Source: Rhodanobacter sp. OK091
GTDB lineage: Bacteria > Pseudomonadota > Gammaproteobacteria > Xanthomonadales > Rhodanobacteraceae
Length of the DNA: 64,000 nucleotides
Reading direction: 5' to 3'
Assembly (NCBI RefSeq): GCF_900142825.1
Contig: NZ_FRCH01000004.1
Span: 62,001-126,000, forward strand
The notes under the pieces were generated by a model that saw nothing but the letters and a program-made list of their open reading frames with translations, was not told the DNA's origin and made no database searches. Of the stretch, positions 44,093-53,451 are shown one piece after another. Position numbers and translations under genes: made by a program. How positions within the stretch are numbered: position 1 is the first letter of the stretch; each line of letters opens with the position of its first letter.

Positions 44093-46708
44093 ATGCTTGC
44101 GCTGAAAGGAAATCGCACGACTCCGAAAGCCCTGGCTCTGGGCCTGCTGTGCGGAATATTCGGTACACAGGGCGTGCTGGCGAGTGATACCAGCGGCACC
44201 ATGCGTGTGGGCGACATGCAGTTCGGCAATGCGCTCGACCTGCGCGGCTGGACACCGATGCTGCAGCCGGCCGATCCCGACGGCATGTCGTATCTGCATG
44301 CGGGCATGCTGCGCACGCCGACCGGCGCGCTGTATCCGTATCCGCCGATGGTCGATCCGGGCAAGCCGCTGGGCCAGGGCGACTGGACTTACACCGGGAT
44401 GCTCGAACTCGGCTACCTGCATGTCGGCGGCGACCGCAACGCGGAATATTTCCGCCAATATGCGGATTGGCGCAGCGGTGCCGTGCTGGGCCTGCTAGCA
44501 CTCAATGTCGACAATCGGAAAACCGGCGAATACGTCGAATTCCGCGGCAGCCACCTCAGCGGCGACGACCAGTTCTATCGCCTGCGCGGCGGACGCTACG
44601 GAAGTTACCGAATAGAAGCGTTCTACCGCGACATGCCGCATACCGTGTCGACCAGCGCCTACCCGATCTGGAATGGCATCGGCAGCACCGACCTGACCTT
44701 GCCTGCACCGCTGGTCGCCGGTGCCAGCACGCCGGCGCAGGTGGCCGCCGCATCGGCCGCCGCGCCCCGGCGCAATGTCGGGCTCACCCGCACACGCGAA
44801 GGGCTCAGCTATGAAGGCGTGCTGTATCGCAACTGGATAGGCTCCGCCTCCATCACCAACGAGAAGCGCACCGGCACCCGCCTGTGGGGCGGCTCGATGT
44901 TCTTCAACTACCCATTCCCCGACAACGGCGGCATTCTGGAAACGGTGCGGCCGATCGACTTCCGCACCACCGACATCAACCTCAGTGTGCGCAACGTCGG
45001 CAAGATCTGGCACTTCCTCGCCACCTACAACGGCTCGTTCTTCCGCGACCACAAGAATCACCTGAACTTCGAAAGTCCGTTCGCCTTGTCCAACCTGGCC
45101 GGCGTGCCGCAGGTGGCCGACATCAAGGACGGCCAGTTCTCGCTGGAGCCCGACAACGACTACCACAATGTGCGGCTGGATCTGTCGCGCGAGCTGAAGT
45201 GGAACGGCCAGTTCACCGTGGCCGGCGCGTGGGGCACGATGCGCCAGAACGATGCGCTGCTGCCACCGACCACCTGCACCGGCACCGGCGGCATCTTCAT
45301 CGCGCCGCCGGCCGACTACACCTTCCAGTGCGCCAACTGGAACACCACCGCCGCGCTGTCGCAGAAGAGCGCGAATGCACGCATCGACACCGGCTTGTTC
45401 GATGCGCGGATTACCTTCCATCCCACGCCGGCGTTCGGCTGGCACGCCGGTTTGCGCTGGTATCGCGAAGACAACAAGACCCGCTACCTCGCCTACAACC
45501 CGCTCACCGGCCAGTACGGCTACATCTCCGAGAACGGCTCGCAGGGCAGCGTGGTGCCGGGCGAGACCGGCATCTTCGACCCGACCAACCCGCTGTACCG
45601 GTCGGCCAACGTCACCGTGCGCAACGTGCCGTTCGGCTATACCGACGCGATTCTCGAACTGGGCACCGACTGGCAACTCGGCCGCAAGACCTCGCTCGGC
45701 GTCACCTATACCTTCGACCACAACCTGCCGAAGTATCGCGAGCGCAAGCGCGTCGACGACCAGCGCATCAAGTTCGACTGGGTCAGTCGCGATGTTATCG
45801 GGGCCACTGTACGGTTGAGCTGGGAGTTCGCCAAACGCGACGGCGACAAGTACAACTACGATCCGTACGTGCAGTTCTTCTCCGAGTCGCTGCCTGGTTT
45901 CGTCGATCCGGCCACCGGCCTGCCGGCGCACACTGTCGCCGACATGCGCAAATACGACCTGTCCAATCGCACCGAGAGCAAGGCGCGCGCGATCGTCACC
46001 TATCCATGGGGCGATTCGGCCACGTTGTCGGCCACGTTCTACGGCAATCGCGACCGTTACGATGCGCTGATCGGCCGGCAGAACACCCAGACCACCGGCA
46101 GCACCGTGCAGTGGGACTGGCAACCGACGCCGGCGACCACGATGAATGCCTACCTCGGCGCGGAAAGCTCGCGCATGGGCATCTCCAACGTCAACGATGC
46201 GGACGGGCCGGACAACGGCAAAGCCTTGGGCACGATAGGCCAGACCGACCCCAATCTTGGCGGCCCGCTGTATCCGTACGCGAACCAGTGGTGGGAGTTC
46301 GACCGCGAGCGCAATCGCAATGCGGGCTTGAGCTTCAGCCACGATTTCGGTCGCGCGCGTGCCGACATCAGCTACAACTACACCGGCTCGCTCGGTCATG
46401 TCGGCTACACCTACGCCACCATCGGTGCGCTGGCTTATCGCGATGCCGCCGGCGTGGCCGCGGCCGGCGCCGGTTTTCCCGACAACAAGTACCGTACCAA
46501 CACGCTGGACCTGGGCCTCAGCTTCCGCGTCAATCGCAATGTCGGCGTGCGCCTGTACGGCCGCTACGAGACCGGCGCATTCAGCGACTGGCATTACGCC
46601 GGGCTCGACAACACGCTCAGCTACGACCACCGCCTCTACACCGACAAGGGCGGCCAGCTGCACTACAACGTGAGCCTGGTCGGCGTCATGTTGAACCTGA
46701 AGTTGTGA
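44093..46708 (+). CDS. MtrB/PioB family decaheme-associated outer-membrane beta-barrel
   Basis: This is an 871-residue porin-like protein with signal peptide ([19 protein letters not shown]). Long alternating aromatic beta strands end at a C-terminal aliphatic Leu (VGVMLNLKL). Family segments include [33 protein letters not shown] and [19 protein letters not shown]. The N-terminal CxxC found in Shewanella MtrB is absent, as in PioB-like members. It forms the sheath around the decaheme cytochrome encoded just upstream. GGAGG lies 5-9 nt before the ATG. It ends a few bases before the diheme cytochrome gene. Confidence 0.92.
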   Translation: MLALKGNRTTPKALALGLLCGIFGTQGVLASDTSGTMRVGDMQFGNALDLRGWTPMLQPADPDGMSYLHAGMLRTPTGALYPYPPMVDPGKPLGQGDWTYTGMLELGYLHVGGDRNAEYFRQYADWRSGAVLGLLALNVDNRKTGEYVEFRGSHLSGDDQFYRLRGGRYGSYRIEAFYRDMPHTVSTSAYPIWNGIGSTDLTLPAPLVAGASTPAQVAAASAAAPRRNVGLTRTREGLSYEGVLYRNWIGSASITNEKRTGTRLWGGSMFFNYPFPDNGGILETVRPIDFRTTDINLSVRNVGKIWHFLATYNGSFFRDHKNHLNFESPFALSNLAGVPQVADIKDGQFSLEPDNDYHNVRLDLSRELKWNGQFTVAGAWGTMRQNDALLPPTTCTGTGGIFIAPPADYTFQCANWNTTAALSQKSANARIDTGLFDARITFHPTPAFGWHAGLRWYREDNKTRYLAYNPLTGQYGYISENGSQGSVVPGETGIFDPTNPLYRSANVTVRNVPFGYTDAILELGTDWQLGRKTSLGVTYTFDHNLPKYRERKRVDDQRIKFDWVSRDVIGATVRLSWEFAKRDGDKYNYDPYVQFFSESLPGFVDPATGLPAHTVADMRKYDLSNRTESKARAIVTYPWGDSATLSATFYGNRDRYDALIGRQNTQTTGSTVQWDWQPTPATTMNAYLGAESSRMGISNVNDADGPDNGKALGTIGQTDPNLGGPLYPYANQWWEFDRERNRNAGLSFSHDFGRARADISYNYTGSLGHVGYTYATIGALAYRDAAGVAAAGAGFPDNKYRTNTLDLGLSFRVNRNVGVRLYGRYETGAFSDWHYAGLDNTLSYDHRLYTDKGGQLHYNVSLVGVMLNLKL

Positions 46709-46716
46709 GCGCCGTG

Positions 46717-47424
46717 ATGACCTATCGCACAAGTCTCCTGCTGGCTTGCCTGCTGATGTCGACCGCTATGCTCGACGTCGCCGCACAGCAACCCGCCACC
46801 CGTACGTCCGCCGCGCCCGCCAGCGTGCTGGACCAGCGCCGCATGCAGCCGATCAGTGGCGACGCCCAGGCCGGGGCCGGCAAGGCGGCGGTGTGCGCGG
46901 CGTGCCACGGTGCGCAAGGGGTGGCGATCGCGCCGAACTTCCCGAACCTGGCCGGGCAGTCGGCGACCTATCTTTACGCGCAGCTGAAAGAATTCCACGA
47001 CGGCCAGCGCACCGATCCGGTGATGAGCGGCCAGGCCGCCGCGCTGAGCGATGCCGACATGCGCAACCTGGCCAGCTACTACGCCTCGCTGGCGCCGAAG
47101 CCGGCGGGACGAGCCGATGGCAGTTCGCGCGGCGCGCAGTTGTATCTGGCCGGCGATCCCGCGCAAGGCATTCCACCCTGTCAGGGTTGCCACGGTCCGG
47201 CAGGGCTGGGTCCGCAGCCGTATCCAAGCAGCGCACCGCAACCGCCATGGGCTACGTTTCCGCATCTGCGCGGCCAGTCGGGCCTGTACCTGACCAAGGA
47301 ACTGAGCGACTTCAAGCGCGGCGCGCGTGCCGGCAGCAGCAATGCCAAGGTCATGCATGGCATTGCGTCGACGCTGAGCGACGACGACATGCAGGCGTTG
47401 TCGGCTTATCTCAGCAGCTGGTGA
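46717..47424 (+). CDS. Diheme cytochrome c (c4-like)
   Basis: This is a 235-residue periplasmic cytochrome with signal peptide ([18 protein letters not shown]) and two class I cytochrome c domains: CAACHGAQG with axial Met region [11 protein letters not shown], and CQGCHGPAG with [15 protein letters not shown]. This is the cytochrome c4 layout. As the third gene of the operon it is the likely soluble shuttle between inner-membrane oxidoreductases and the decaheme/porin conduit. The start is ATG 46717; a GTG directly before it (46714) is also possible. Confidence 0.9.
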   Translation: MTYRTSLLLACLLMSTAMLDVAAQQPATRTSAAPASVLDQRRMQPISGDAQAGAGKAAVCAACHGAQGVAIAPNFPNLAGQSATYLYAQLKEFHDGQRTDPVMSGQAAALSDADMRNLASYYASLAPKPAGRADGSSRGAQLYLAGDPAQGIPPCQGCHGPAGLGPQPYPSSAPQPPWATFPHLRGQSGLYLTKELSDFKRGARAGSSNAKVMHGIASTLSDDDMQALSAYLSSW

Positions 47425-47448
47425 TGCCTGTCGCCGCGCCGTGATGCG

Positions 47449-48231
47449 TCAAGGCGTGGGTCGCTTCACCAGCTTGATCTCGAACAACTTCGGCCAGCGC
47501 TTGCCGGTGACGAACAGGCGATCGTGCGCGGCGTCGTAGGCGATGCCGTTGAGCACGTCGTTGCCGGGATCCGGCAACTGGCTGATGTCGAACAGACCGC
47601 CGAGATCGATCCAGCCCACGACGTGCCCGTTCGCAGGGTCGATCCGCGCGATGCGGTTGGTCAGCCACACGTTTGCGTAGAGCTCGCCCTTGATCCACTC
47701 CAGCTCGTTGAGATTGGTGACCGGCACACCGTCGGCCGTCACCGTGATGCGGCGGGTCGTGGCCAGCGATTCCGGATCCAGCACACGCAGCACCGGCGTG
47801 CCATCGCTCATGTAGAGGTGGTGATCGTCGCGGGTCAGCGCCCAGCCTTCGCCCGCATAGCTAAACGTGTGCCGCAGCTTGAAGCTGGCCAGGTCGTAGA
47901 CGAAACCGGTCTGCGTCTGCCAGGTGAGCTGCACCAGCCGGTCTTTCCAGTTCACGATGCCTTCGCCGAAGTACTGCGACGGCAGCTTGTAGCGCTGCAC
48001 CGTCTCTCCGCTCTGCAGCTCGACCTTGCGCACGGTCGAGGTGCCGGCCTGGCCGGTGCTTTCGTAGAGATAGCCGTCCTTGTAGAACAGGCCTTCGGTA
48101 TAGGCGCCCGCATCGTGCGGGTAGGTGCGCACGATCTTGTAGCCATAAACCGGTATGGCTGCCTGCGCGACGGCGCTGCCCAGCAGCAGGACGAGAGCGA
48201 AGATCGAGGTGAGGCCGGGCGATCGCATCAT
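47449..48231 (-). CDS. Glutaminyl-peptide cyclotransferase (bacterial/plant type)
   Basis: This is a 260-residue exported five-bladed beta-propeller enzyme that converts N-terminal Gln to pyroglutamate on secreted proteins. The signal peptide is FALVLLLGSAVAQA. Family segments are RTYPHDAGAYTEGLFYKDG, YLYESTGQAGTSTVRKVEL, LNELEWIKGELYANVWLTNRI and NDVLNGIAYDAAHDRLFVTGK; the conserved Glu in TEGL and NELE are expected active-site residues. It converges with the cytochrome operon. Confidence 0.92.
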   Translation of the reverse strand: MMRSPGLTSIFALVLLLGSAVAQAAIPVYGYKIVRTYPHDAGAYTEGLFYKDGYLYESTGQAGTSTVRKVELQSGETVQRYKLPSQYFGEGIVNWKDRLVQLTWQTQTGFVYDLASFKLRHTFSYAGEGWALTRDDHHLYMSDGTPVLRVLDPESLATTRRITVTADGVPVTNLNELEWIKGELYANVWLTNRIARIDPANGHVVGWIDLGGLFDISQLPDPGNDVLNGIAYDAAHDRLFVTGKRWPKLFEIKLVKRPTP

Positions 48232-48276
48232 CGGGTCAACTTTCTGGTCGGTGAATAATGTCGGGGCCAGTAACCG

Positions 48277-49656
48277 TCAGCCCAGTGGACGCACGCGGAA
48301 GTTGCGGCCCTTGATCTTGCCCGCGCGCAGGCGCTCGAGTGCCTTGTTCGCCAGCGCGCGGCTGATCGCCACGTAGGCACGGGTGGCGAACACGTCGATC
48401 TTGCCGATGTCTTTCGCGTCGAGCCCGGCGTCGCCGGTGAGTGCACCCAGGATGTCGCCGGGACGCAGCTTGTCCTGCCGGCCGGCATCGATCACCAGCG
48501 TCTTCATCGGCGCCAGATGCAAGGTCTTGCCGCGTGACGGCGCCACTTTCAGCGGGCGCCACGGCAGCGGCGCGCCGGCCAGCTCTTCGATGTTCGCCGC
48601 CTTCGGCCGCTCGCGCGGCGTGCACAGCGTGATCGCAAGGCCGGTCTGGCCGGCGCGGCCGGTGCGGCCGATGCGATGGGTGTGCGTTTCCGGATCGTGG
48701 GCGATGTCGTAGCTCACCACCAGCGGCAGCGCGACGATGTCCAGACCGCGCGCGGCCACGTCGGTGGCGACCAGCACCGCGCAACTGCGATTGGCGAAAC
48801 GCACCAGCACCTCGTCGCGGTCGCGCTGCTCCATGTCGCCATGCAGCGCGAGCGCGGAGAAGCCGCGGCGGTCCAGCTCCTGCGCTACCGCATCCACTTC
48901 GCGGCGCATGTTGCAGAACACCAGGGCATGCTCCGCGTGCGCGCCGCTCAGCAGTTGCGCCAGCGCGTCGGGCTTCTGCGCCGGCTCCACTTCGTGGAAG
49001 CGCTGCTCGATCGCCGGCTGTTCATGCACCGGCGCGTCCACTGTCACCTCGACCGGATGCTTCTGCACGCGCTGGCTCACCGCACGGATTTCGTCCGGAT
49101 ACGTCGCCGAGAACAGCAGTGTCTGATGGTGCTTGGCGATGCGCCCGATGATGTCGTCGATTGCTTCGGTGAAACCCATGTCGAGCATGCGATCGGCTTC
49201 GTCCAGCACCAATACCTTGATGCCGCCGCCATGCAGGCTTTCGCGCTTCAGATGTTCCTGCACACGGCCGGGCGTGCCCACCACGATGTGCGGGTCATGC
49301 GTGAGCGAGGCCAGCTGCGGGCCCAGCGGCATGCCGCCGCACAGGGTCAGCAGCTTCACGTTCGGGATATTTGCCGCCAGCTTGCGGATCGCCTTGCTGA
49401 CCTGGTCGGCCAGTTCGCGGGTCGGGCACAGCACCAGCGCCTGCAGCCGGATCGTGTCCACGTCGATCGATTGCAGCAGGCTCAAGCCGAACGCCGCGGT
49501 CTTGCCGCTGCCGGTCTGCGCCTGCGCGATCACGTCGCGGCCCTCCAGCATCGGCGGCAGGCTTTGCGCCTGCACCGGCGTCATCGTGGCGTAGCCGAGC
49601 GTTTCGATGCTGGCAAGCAAGGCGGGTTTGAGCGGGAGCGAGCTGAAGGCGGTCAT
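48277..49656 (-). CDS. dbpA: ATP-dependent RNA helicase DbpA
   Basis: This is a 459-residue DEAD-box helicase for late 50S ribosome assembly. Motifs: Q motif YATMTPVQAQSLP, Walker A AQTGSGKTAAF, PTRELADQV, TPGRVQEH, DEADRMLDMGF, SAT, ATDVAARGLDI and HRIGRTGRAGQ. The C-terminal DbpA domain (about 385-459, GDILGALTGDAGLDAKDIGK, then AKIKGRNFRVR-like end) binds hairpin 92 of 23S rRNA. Length and C-terminus separate it from RhlE/RhlB. Confidence 0.95.
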   Translation of the reverse strand: MTAFSSLPLKPALLASIETLGYATMTPVQAQSLPPMLEGRDVIAQAQTGSGKTAAFGLSLLQSIDVDTIRLQALVLCPTRELADQVSKAIRKLAANIPNVKLLTLCGGMPLGPQLASLTHDPHIVVGTPGRVQEHLKRESLHGGGIKVLVLDEADRMLDMGFTEAIDDIIGRIAKHHQTLLFSATYPDEIRAVSQRVQKHPVEVTVDAPVHEQPAIEQRFHEVEPAQKPDALAQLLSGAHAEHALVFCNMRREVDAVAQELDRRGFSALALHGDMEQRDRDEVLVRFANRSCAVLVATDVAARGLDIVALPLVVSYDIAHDPETHTHRIGRTGRAGQTGLAITLCTPRERPKAANIEELAGAPLPWRPLKVAPSRGKTLHLAPMKTLVIDAGRQDKLRPGDILGALTGDAGLDAKDIGKIDVFATRAYVAISRALANKALERLRAGKIKGRNFRVRPLG

Positions 49657-49755
49657 CTGCGTATGATCGCATGCTTGCCGCCATGCCCCGCGGCGGCTTG
49701 CATCCGGACGCCAGCTCGCCGACCCTGTATGGCTACCACCCCAGTGATTACCGCC

Positions 49756-50115
49756 ATGGATATCGTTTTCATCGAAGACCTGCGCATCGACACCGTCATC
49801 GGCATCTACGACTGGGAGCGCCGTGTGCGGCAGACGCTGTCGTTCGATATCGAGATGGCGTTCGACAACACGGTGCCGGCGGCCAGCGACGACATTGCGC
49901 TGACGCTGAACTACAAGGACGTTTCCAAGCGGCTGATCGGCTACGTGGGTGAGTCCAGCTTCGGTCTGGTCGAGACGCTGGCCGAACGTTGCGCGGCAAT
50001 CATCCGCGAGGAGTTCGGGGTCGGCTGGGTACGCCTGAAATTGTCCAAGCCTGGCGCGGTGCGGGGTGCGAAGGCGGTGGGCGTACGGATCGAACGCGGC
50101 ACGCGGCCAGACTGA
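49756..50115 (+). CDS. folB: Dihydroneopterin aldolase
   Basis: This is a 119-residue FolB enzyme of folate synthesis that cleaves dihydroneopterin to 6-hydroxymethyldihydropterin. Seen: IEDLRIDTVIGIYDWERRVR with the catalytic Glu region, LNYKDVSKRLIGYV, the LVETLAERCA pterin-binding Glu segment, and the C-terminal LKLSKPGAVRGAKAVGV. ATG 49756 gives the usual N-terminus; ATG 49729 would add nine residues. Its stop overlaps the folK start (TGATG). Confidence 0.94.
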   Translation: MDIVFIEDLRIDTVIGIYDWERRVRQTLSFDIEMAFDNTVPAASDDIALTLNYKDVSKRLIGYVGESSFGLVETLAERCAAIIREEFGVGWVRLKLSKPGAVRGAKAVGVRIERGTRPD

Positions 50116-50603
50116 TGGCGCGGGTTTACCTGAGCCTGGGCTCCAATCTGGAGCCGCAGCGTTATCTGCCTGCGGCGATTGCCTCTTTGCGCAAGCGCTT
50201 CGGTGCCATCACGGTGTCGCCGGCGTATCGCAGCCGGTCGGTGGGTTTCGACGGCGCGGACTTCGTCAATCTGGCGGTAGGGCTGGATACCGAGCTGTCG
50301 CCCGAAGCGCTGAACGATTGGCTGCACGCGCTGGAGGATAGTCATGGCCGCCGCCGCGACCTGCCGCGCTATTCCGATCGCACTCTGGATATCGACATCG
50401 TGTTCTACGACGCGCTGGTACTCGACGGGGCGGGGCATCTGCAGATTCCCCGCAAGGAGCTGCAGCATGCTTTCGTGCTGCGGCCGATCGCGGATATCGC
50501 ACCTGTGTTCCGGCATCCCCAGAGCGGCCTCAGTATGGCGGAGCTGTGGGCGGCGTTTCCGGCGGGACTCGAGCCTCTGGTCGTCGAGCCGTTGCCGGAT
50601 TGA
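50115..50603 (+). CDS. folK: 2-amino-4-hydroxy-6-hydroxymethyldihydropteridine pyrophosphokinase
   Basis: This is the 162-residue HPPK that pyrophosphorylates the FolB product. The N-terminal LSLGSNLEPQ, the VSPAYRSRSVGF strand and the signature RDLPRYSDRTLDIDIVFYD (with the Mg-binding DxD) are all intact, and PRKELQHAFVLRPIADIAP closes the domain. It is translationally coupled to folB by a TGATG overlap. It continues the folate pathway together with the pteridine reductase nearby. Confidence 0.95.
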   Translation: MARVYLSLGSNLEPQRYLPAAIASLRKRFGAITVSPAYRSRSVGFDGADFVNLAVGLDTELSPEALNDWLHALEDSHGRRRDLPRYSDRTLDIDIVFYDALVLDGAGHLQIPRKELQHAFVLRPIADIAPVFRHPQSGLSMAELWAAFPAGLEPLVVEPLPD

Positions 50604-50680
50604 GCATTCTGCACTGTCGCGCGTGGACGGCTGGTGCTAGAAAGGCACCTTCATAATCCACGGACGAGGGGGCGACGCAC

Positions 50681-51541
50681 ATGGCTGGAAAATTTGCACG
50701 CAGTTGGGCCTTGATGAAGGCGAGCGCGGCGGTGTTGCGCTCGGACAAGTCATTGCTGGTCTTTCCGTTGCTGTCGGGGCTGTGCACGCTGCTGGTGGCG
50801 GCGAGCTTCCTGATCCCGGTCGCAGTGATGATGGTCGGCGGCGAACATGCCGGGCAGGATTTCAATCAACGCATGTCGGCAGGTGCGTATCTGCTGATGT
50901 TCGCGTTCTATCTGGTGCAGTACTTCGTGATCATCTTCTTCCAGACCGCGTTGACCGGTGTGGCGCTGATGCATCTGCGCGGCGAACCCACCAGCGTGGC
51001 GGCAGGGTTTGCACTGGCGCGTTCCCGCTTGCCGCACATCTTTGGCTACGCGCTGATTGCGGCCACCGTCGGCCTGGTGCTGCGGATGATCCAGGAACGC
51101 CTTGGCCTGATCGGGCGGCTGGTGGTCGGTTTCCTCGGATTGGCCTGGACGGTTGCCACGTTCCTGGTCGTTCCGATCCTGGCCAGCGAGGATGTCGGCC
51201 CGGTCGATGCGGTGAAGCGCAGCGTGGAGTTGCTCAAGCGCAGCTGGGGCGAAAACCTGATCGGCAACGGCGGCATCGGCGTGGTGTTCGGTTTGCTGAT
51301 GGTCGTGGCCATGCTGGTGGGCGCGGTGCTGATTGGCGGTGCGGTGGCGCTGCAATCGGTCGTTGCGATCGTGCTGGCGGTGACCGTGGTGGTGCTGGGC
51401 TTCATCCTGCTCGGCCTGGTCCAGTCGTCGCTGCAAGGCATCTACTCGGCCGCGCTGTATCGTTACGCGGAAGCGGGCGAGGCCAGTGTCGGTTTCGACC
51501 AGGCTTTGCTGGAGCAGGCGTTCGCTCCCAAGAAGAAATAG
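50681..51541 (+). CDS. DUF6159-like integral membrane protein
   Basis: This is a 286-residue polytopic membrane protein with about six hydrophobic segments. The N-terminal SWALMKASAAVLRSDKSLLV-type helix, the amphipathic GFALARSRLPHIFGYALIAA and the PILASEDVGPVDAVKRSVEL segment recall the DUF6159 family and, more loosely, proteins of the YesL/DUF4013 type. No catalytic residues are evident. It is monocistronic, with a perfect palindrome after the stop. Confidence 0.75.
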   Translation: MAGKFARSWALMKASAAVLRSDKSLLVFPLLSGLCTLLVAASFLIPVAVMMVGGEHAGQDFNQRMSAGAYLLMFAFYLVQYFVIIFFQTALTGVALMHLRGEPTSVAAGFALARSRLPHIFGYALIAATVGLVLRMIQERLGLIGRLVVGFLGLAWTVATFLVVPILASEDVGPVDAVKRSVELLKRSWGENLIGNGGIGVVFGLLMVVAMLVGAVLIGGAVALQSVVAIVLAVTVVVLGFILLGLVQSSLQGIYSAALYRYAEAGEASVGFDQALLEQAFAPKKK

Positions 51542-51591
51542 CCGGCTCGCGAGCACACACGCAGGTGTGATGCACGAGCGCACGCGAATAC

Positions 51592-51613
51592 GCTCCCCTG
51601 CATGCAGGGGAGC
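51592..51613. terminator. Palindromic hairpin between convergent genes
   Basis: A 22-bp perfect palindrome built on CTCCCCTG/CAGGGGAG lies between the DUF6159-like gene and the pteridine reductase gene. There is no T-run, so terminator function is only suggested by its position. Confidence 0.45.
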
Positions 51614-51638
51614 CCTGGAGTGAAATTCTTCGCGAAAC

Positions 51639-52385
51639 TCACACCGACAGCGTGCGGCCACCATCGATATGGATGATCTGGCCGGTGACGAACGTGGCAT
51701 CGCGCAGCAGCCACAGCACCGCGCCGGCTACATCGTCCGGCGCGCCCGCACGTTGCAGCGGCGTGCGCGCCAGCATCGCCTGCTGGTCGGCATACGGCTT
51801 GCCGTCGCTGGGCCACATCACGGCACCGGGGGCGATGCCGTTGACGCGGATGTCCGGACCCAGATCCAATGCGAGCGAACGGGTCATCGCGGCGAGCGCC
51901 GCCTTGGCCATGCAGTACAGCGGGTGTTCCGCCAGCGGCCGTTCGGCGTAGATGTCGATCATGTTGACGATGCCGCCATGCGCTTCCCGCAGGGCGGGGA
52001 TCGCTGCCTGACTGAGGAAGAACGGCGCCTGCGCATTGGAGGCGAACAACTCGTTCCATTGCTGCGGTGTCGCGGTGCCCAGCGGCGTGGGATAGAACGC
52101 CGAGGCATTGTTGACCAGCGCATCGAGCCGGCCGTAGTGCGCCAGCAACCGCTCGATCAGCGCGGGCAGTGCGGGGATGTCGGCCAGTTCGGCTTGCAGC
52201 AGCAGCGTGCTGCCGCTGCGCTGCTGTTCCAGTTCATCGGCCAGAGTGCGCGCATCGTCGGCGGAGCGACGATAGTGCAATGCCAGGTCGTAGCCGGCCG
52301 CATGCAGCGTGCGCGCGATCACCGCACCCACGCGGCGCCCGGCACCGGTGATCAGCACGACGGGCCGGTCATGGCGTGGCTTCAT
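51639..52385 (-). CDS. Pteridine reductase (short-chain dehydrogenase)
   Basis: This is a 248-residue SDR with the pteridine-reductase variant of the cofactor motif, TGAGRRVG (TGxxxRxG). It also has NNASAFYPTPLG, an Asp/Tyr/Lys active site in MIDIYAERP and YCMAKAAL, and the C-terminal GQIIHIDGGRTLSV. It reduces dihydrobiopterin or dihydrofolate with NADPH, as in FolM. Location near folB-folK supports a folate role. It converges with the membrane-protein gene. Confidence 0.92.
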   Translation of the reverse strand: MKPRHDRPVVLITGAGRRVGAVIARTLHAAGYDLALHYRRSADDARTLADELEQQRSGSTLLLQAELADIPALPALIERLLAHYGRLDALVNNASAFYPTPLGTATPQQWNELFASNAQAPFFLSQAAIPALREAHGGIVNMIDIYAERPLAEHPLYCMAKAALAAMTRSLALDLGPDIRVNGIAPGAVMWPSDGKPYADQQAMLARTPLQRAGAPDDVAGAVLWLLRDATFVTGQIIHIDGGRTLSV

Positions 52386-52457
52386 GCATCGACTCCTGTG
52401 GCGATCCAGCGGACAGCTTGCCGCAAAGCATGCGATGCGTCATCCGCCGGCGAGTGA

Positions 52458-53240
52458 TCACTCCGTCTTCGGCTTGCGCGGTTTCTTGCTTGCGGCCTTG
52501 CGCGCGGCATGGACGATCTTGCGTGCGGCGCCGGTGGTCGCCTTGTCGGCCAGTTTGTCCATCGCGCGACGCACCGGCGACGCTTTCTTGCGCGGTGCAG
52601 GCTTGACCGGTTCTGCAACGGGCTCCTCGCTCTCGTCCACCATCACGGCGTCGCTGCTGAACAACGCGATCGCCGTGCTGGCGACTTGTCCGGTGTCGTA
52701 ATACGCGTAAGCGCCGACGCCGAGGGCACCGATCACCGGCAGCCAGCGCGAGAGGCCCTCGCTCACCGTGCGCCGGGTCAGTTTTACGCCGACCTGCTTG
52801 GCCACTCTTTGCGCGACGGTGTAGGACATCCGGCGGAACACCAGCCGGTCGCCCATCTGCACGACCAGATCGCGGAACGCCTGCGCCGCGGTATGGCGAA
52901 ACAGACACCACAGCATTTGTTCGCGGCCCAGCGTGTGATTGCGGCCATAGGCGGCGGCGATGTCGCTGACCATCTGGCCCTGGATCTTCCAGATCGCGAT
53001 CAGCTCCGGCAGCAGGGTCAACCAGCCCAGCGGTCCCGGCGGTAGCGCCAGCGAGCCGGCGGTAAGCGCGGCTCGCTGGGCGGCGCGCTGGGCCAGCCGG
53101 CGTGCCTCGCTGGCGGGATCCTTGCTGCTGCCGATCTTGCTGTCCGGCACCTCGCTGACGAAATCGAGGATCGCCTGGGTGACACGGCCGTGCTCGACCG
53201 GTGCGATGACGGCCGGAACGTGCTCGCTGTGCTTGGCCAT
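52458..53240 (-). CDS. EcsC family protein
   Basis: This is a 260-residue protein resembling the EcsC family. The segments GSLALPPGPLGWLTLLPELI and AIWKIQGQMVSDIAAAYG form the central helical region, and a possible membrane-inserting stretch occurs at WLPVIGALGVGAYAYYDTGQ. The C-terminal 60 residues are Lys/Arg/Pro/Ala-rich, like a nucleic-acid or membrane-surface tail. ATG 53240 has GGAG 6 nt upstream. The role of EcsC proteins is unclear; in Bacillus EcsC accompanies an ABC transporter, which is not seen here. Confidence 0.8.
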   Translation of the reverse strand: MAKHSEHVPAVIAPVEHGRVTQAILDFVSEVPDSKIGSSKDPASEARRLAQRAAQRAALTAGSLALPPGPLGWLTLLPELIAIWKIQGQMVSDIAAAYGRNHTLGREQMLWCLFRHTAAQAFRDLVVQMGDRLVFRRMSYTVAQRVAKQVGVKLTRRTVSEGLSRWLPVIGALGVGAYAYYDTGQVASTAIALFSSDAVMVDESEEPVAEPVKPAPRKKASPVRRAMDKLADKATTGAARKIVHAARKAASKKPRKPKTE

Positions 53241-53393
53241 GTGTTGCTCCGCGGAATCGCCGCCATCGGCAGGCGGGCGTCCAAGCAGTCTAGAGGAGCC
53301 GCGTGAAGCCAGCCTCAATGGTGGACGCGGGCCGATCGGCAGCGAGTTTCATCTCGGGCATGACTTTTGGCGCAGGTGCGAGAGACGGGAAAT

Positions 53394-53415
53394 ATGAGAT
53401 GTTATAACATTACAT
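53394..53415 (+). promoter_or_regulatory. Zur-box-like operator upstream of a TonB-dependent receptor
   Basis: An AT-rich inverted repeat lies about 40 bp before the receptor ATG. The core ATGTTATAACAT (53399-53410) is a perfect 12-bp palindrome, and the extended 22 bp match at 9 of 11 positions per arm. TGTTATA/TATAACA half-sites are typical of Zur (zinc uptake regulator) operators, although spacing varies among lineages. Confidence 0.5.
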
Positions 53416-53451
53416 AAATTCATTTCCCCACATCCCCCGCTGGAGCCCCTG

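Noticed and set aside
44495-46732. 745-codon open frame antisense to the MtrB/PioB gene
   Set aside because: Shadow of a high-GC gene; the + strand protein has signal peptide, barrel strands and operon context.
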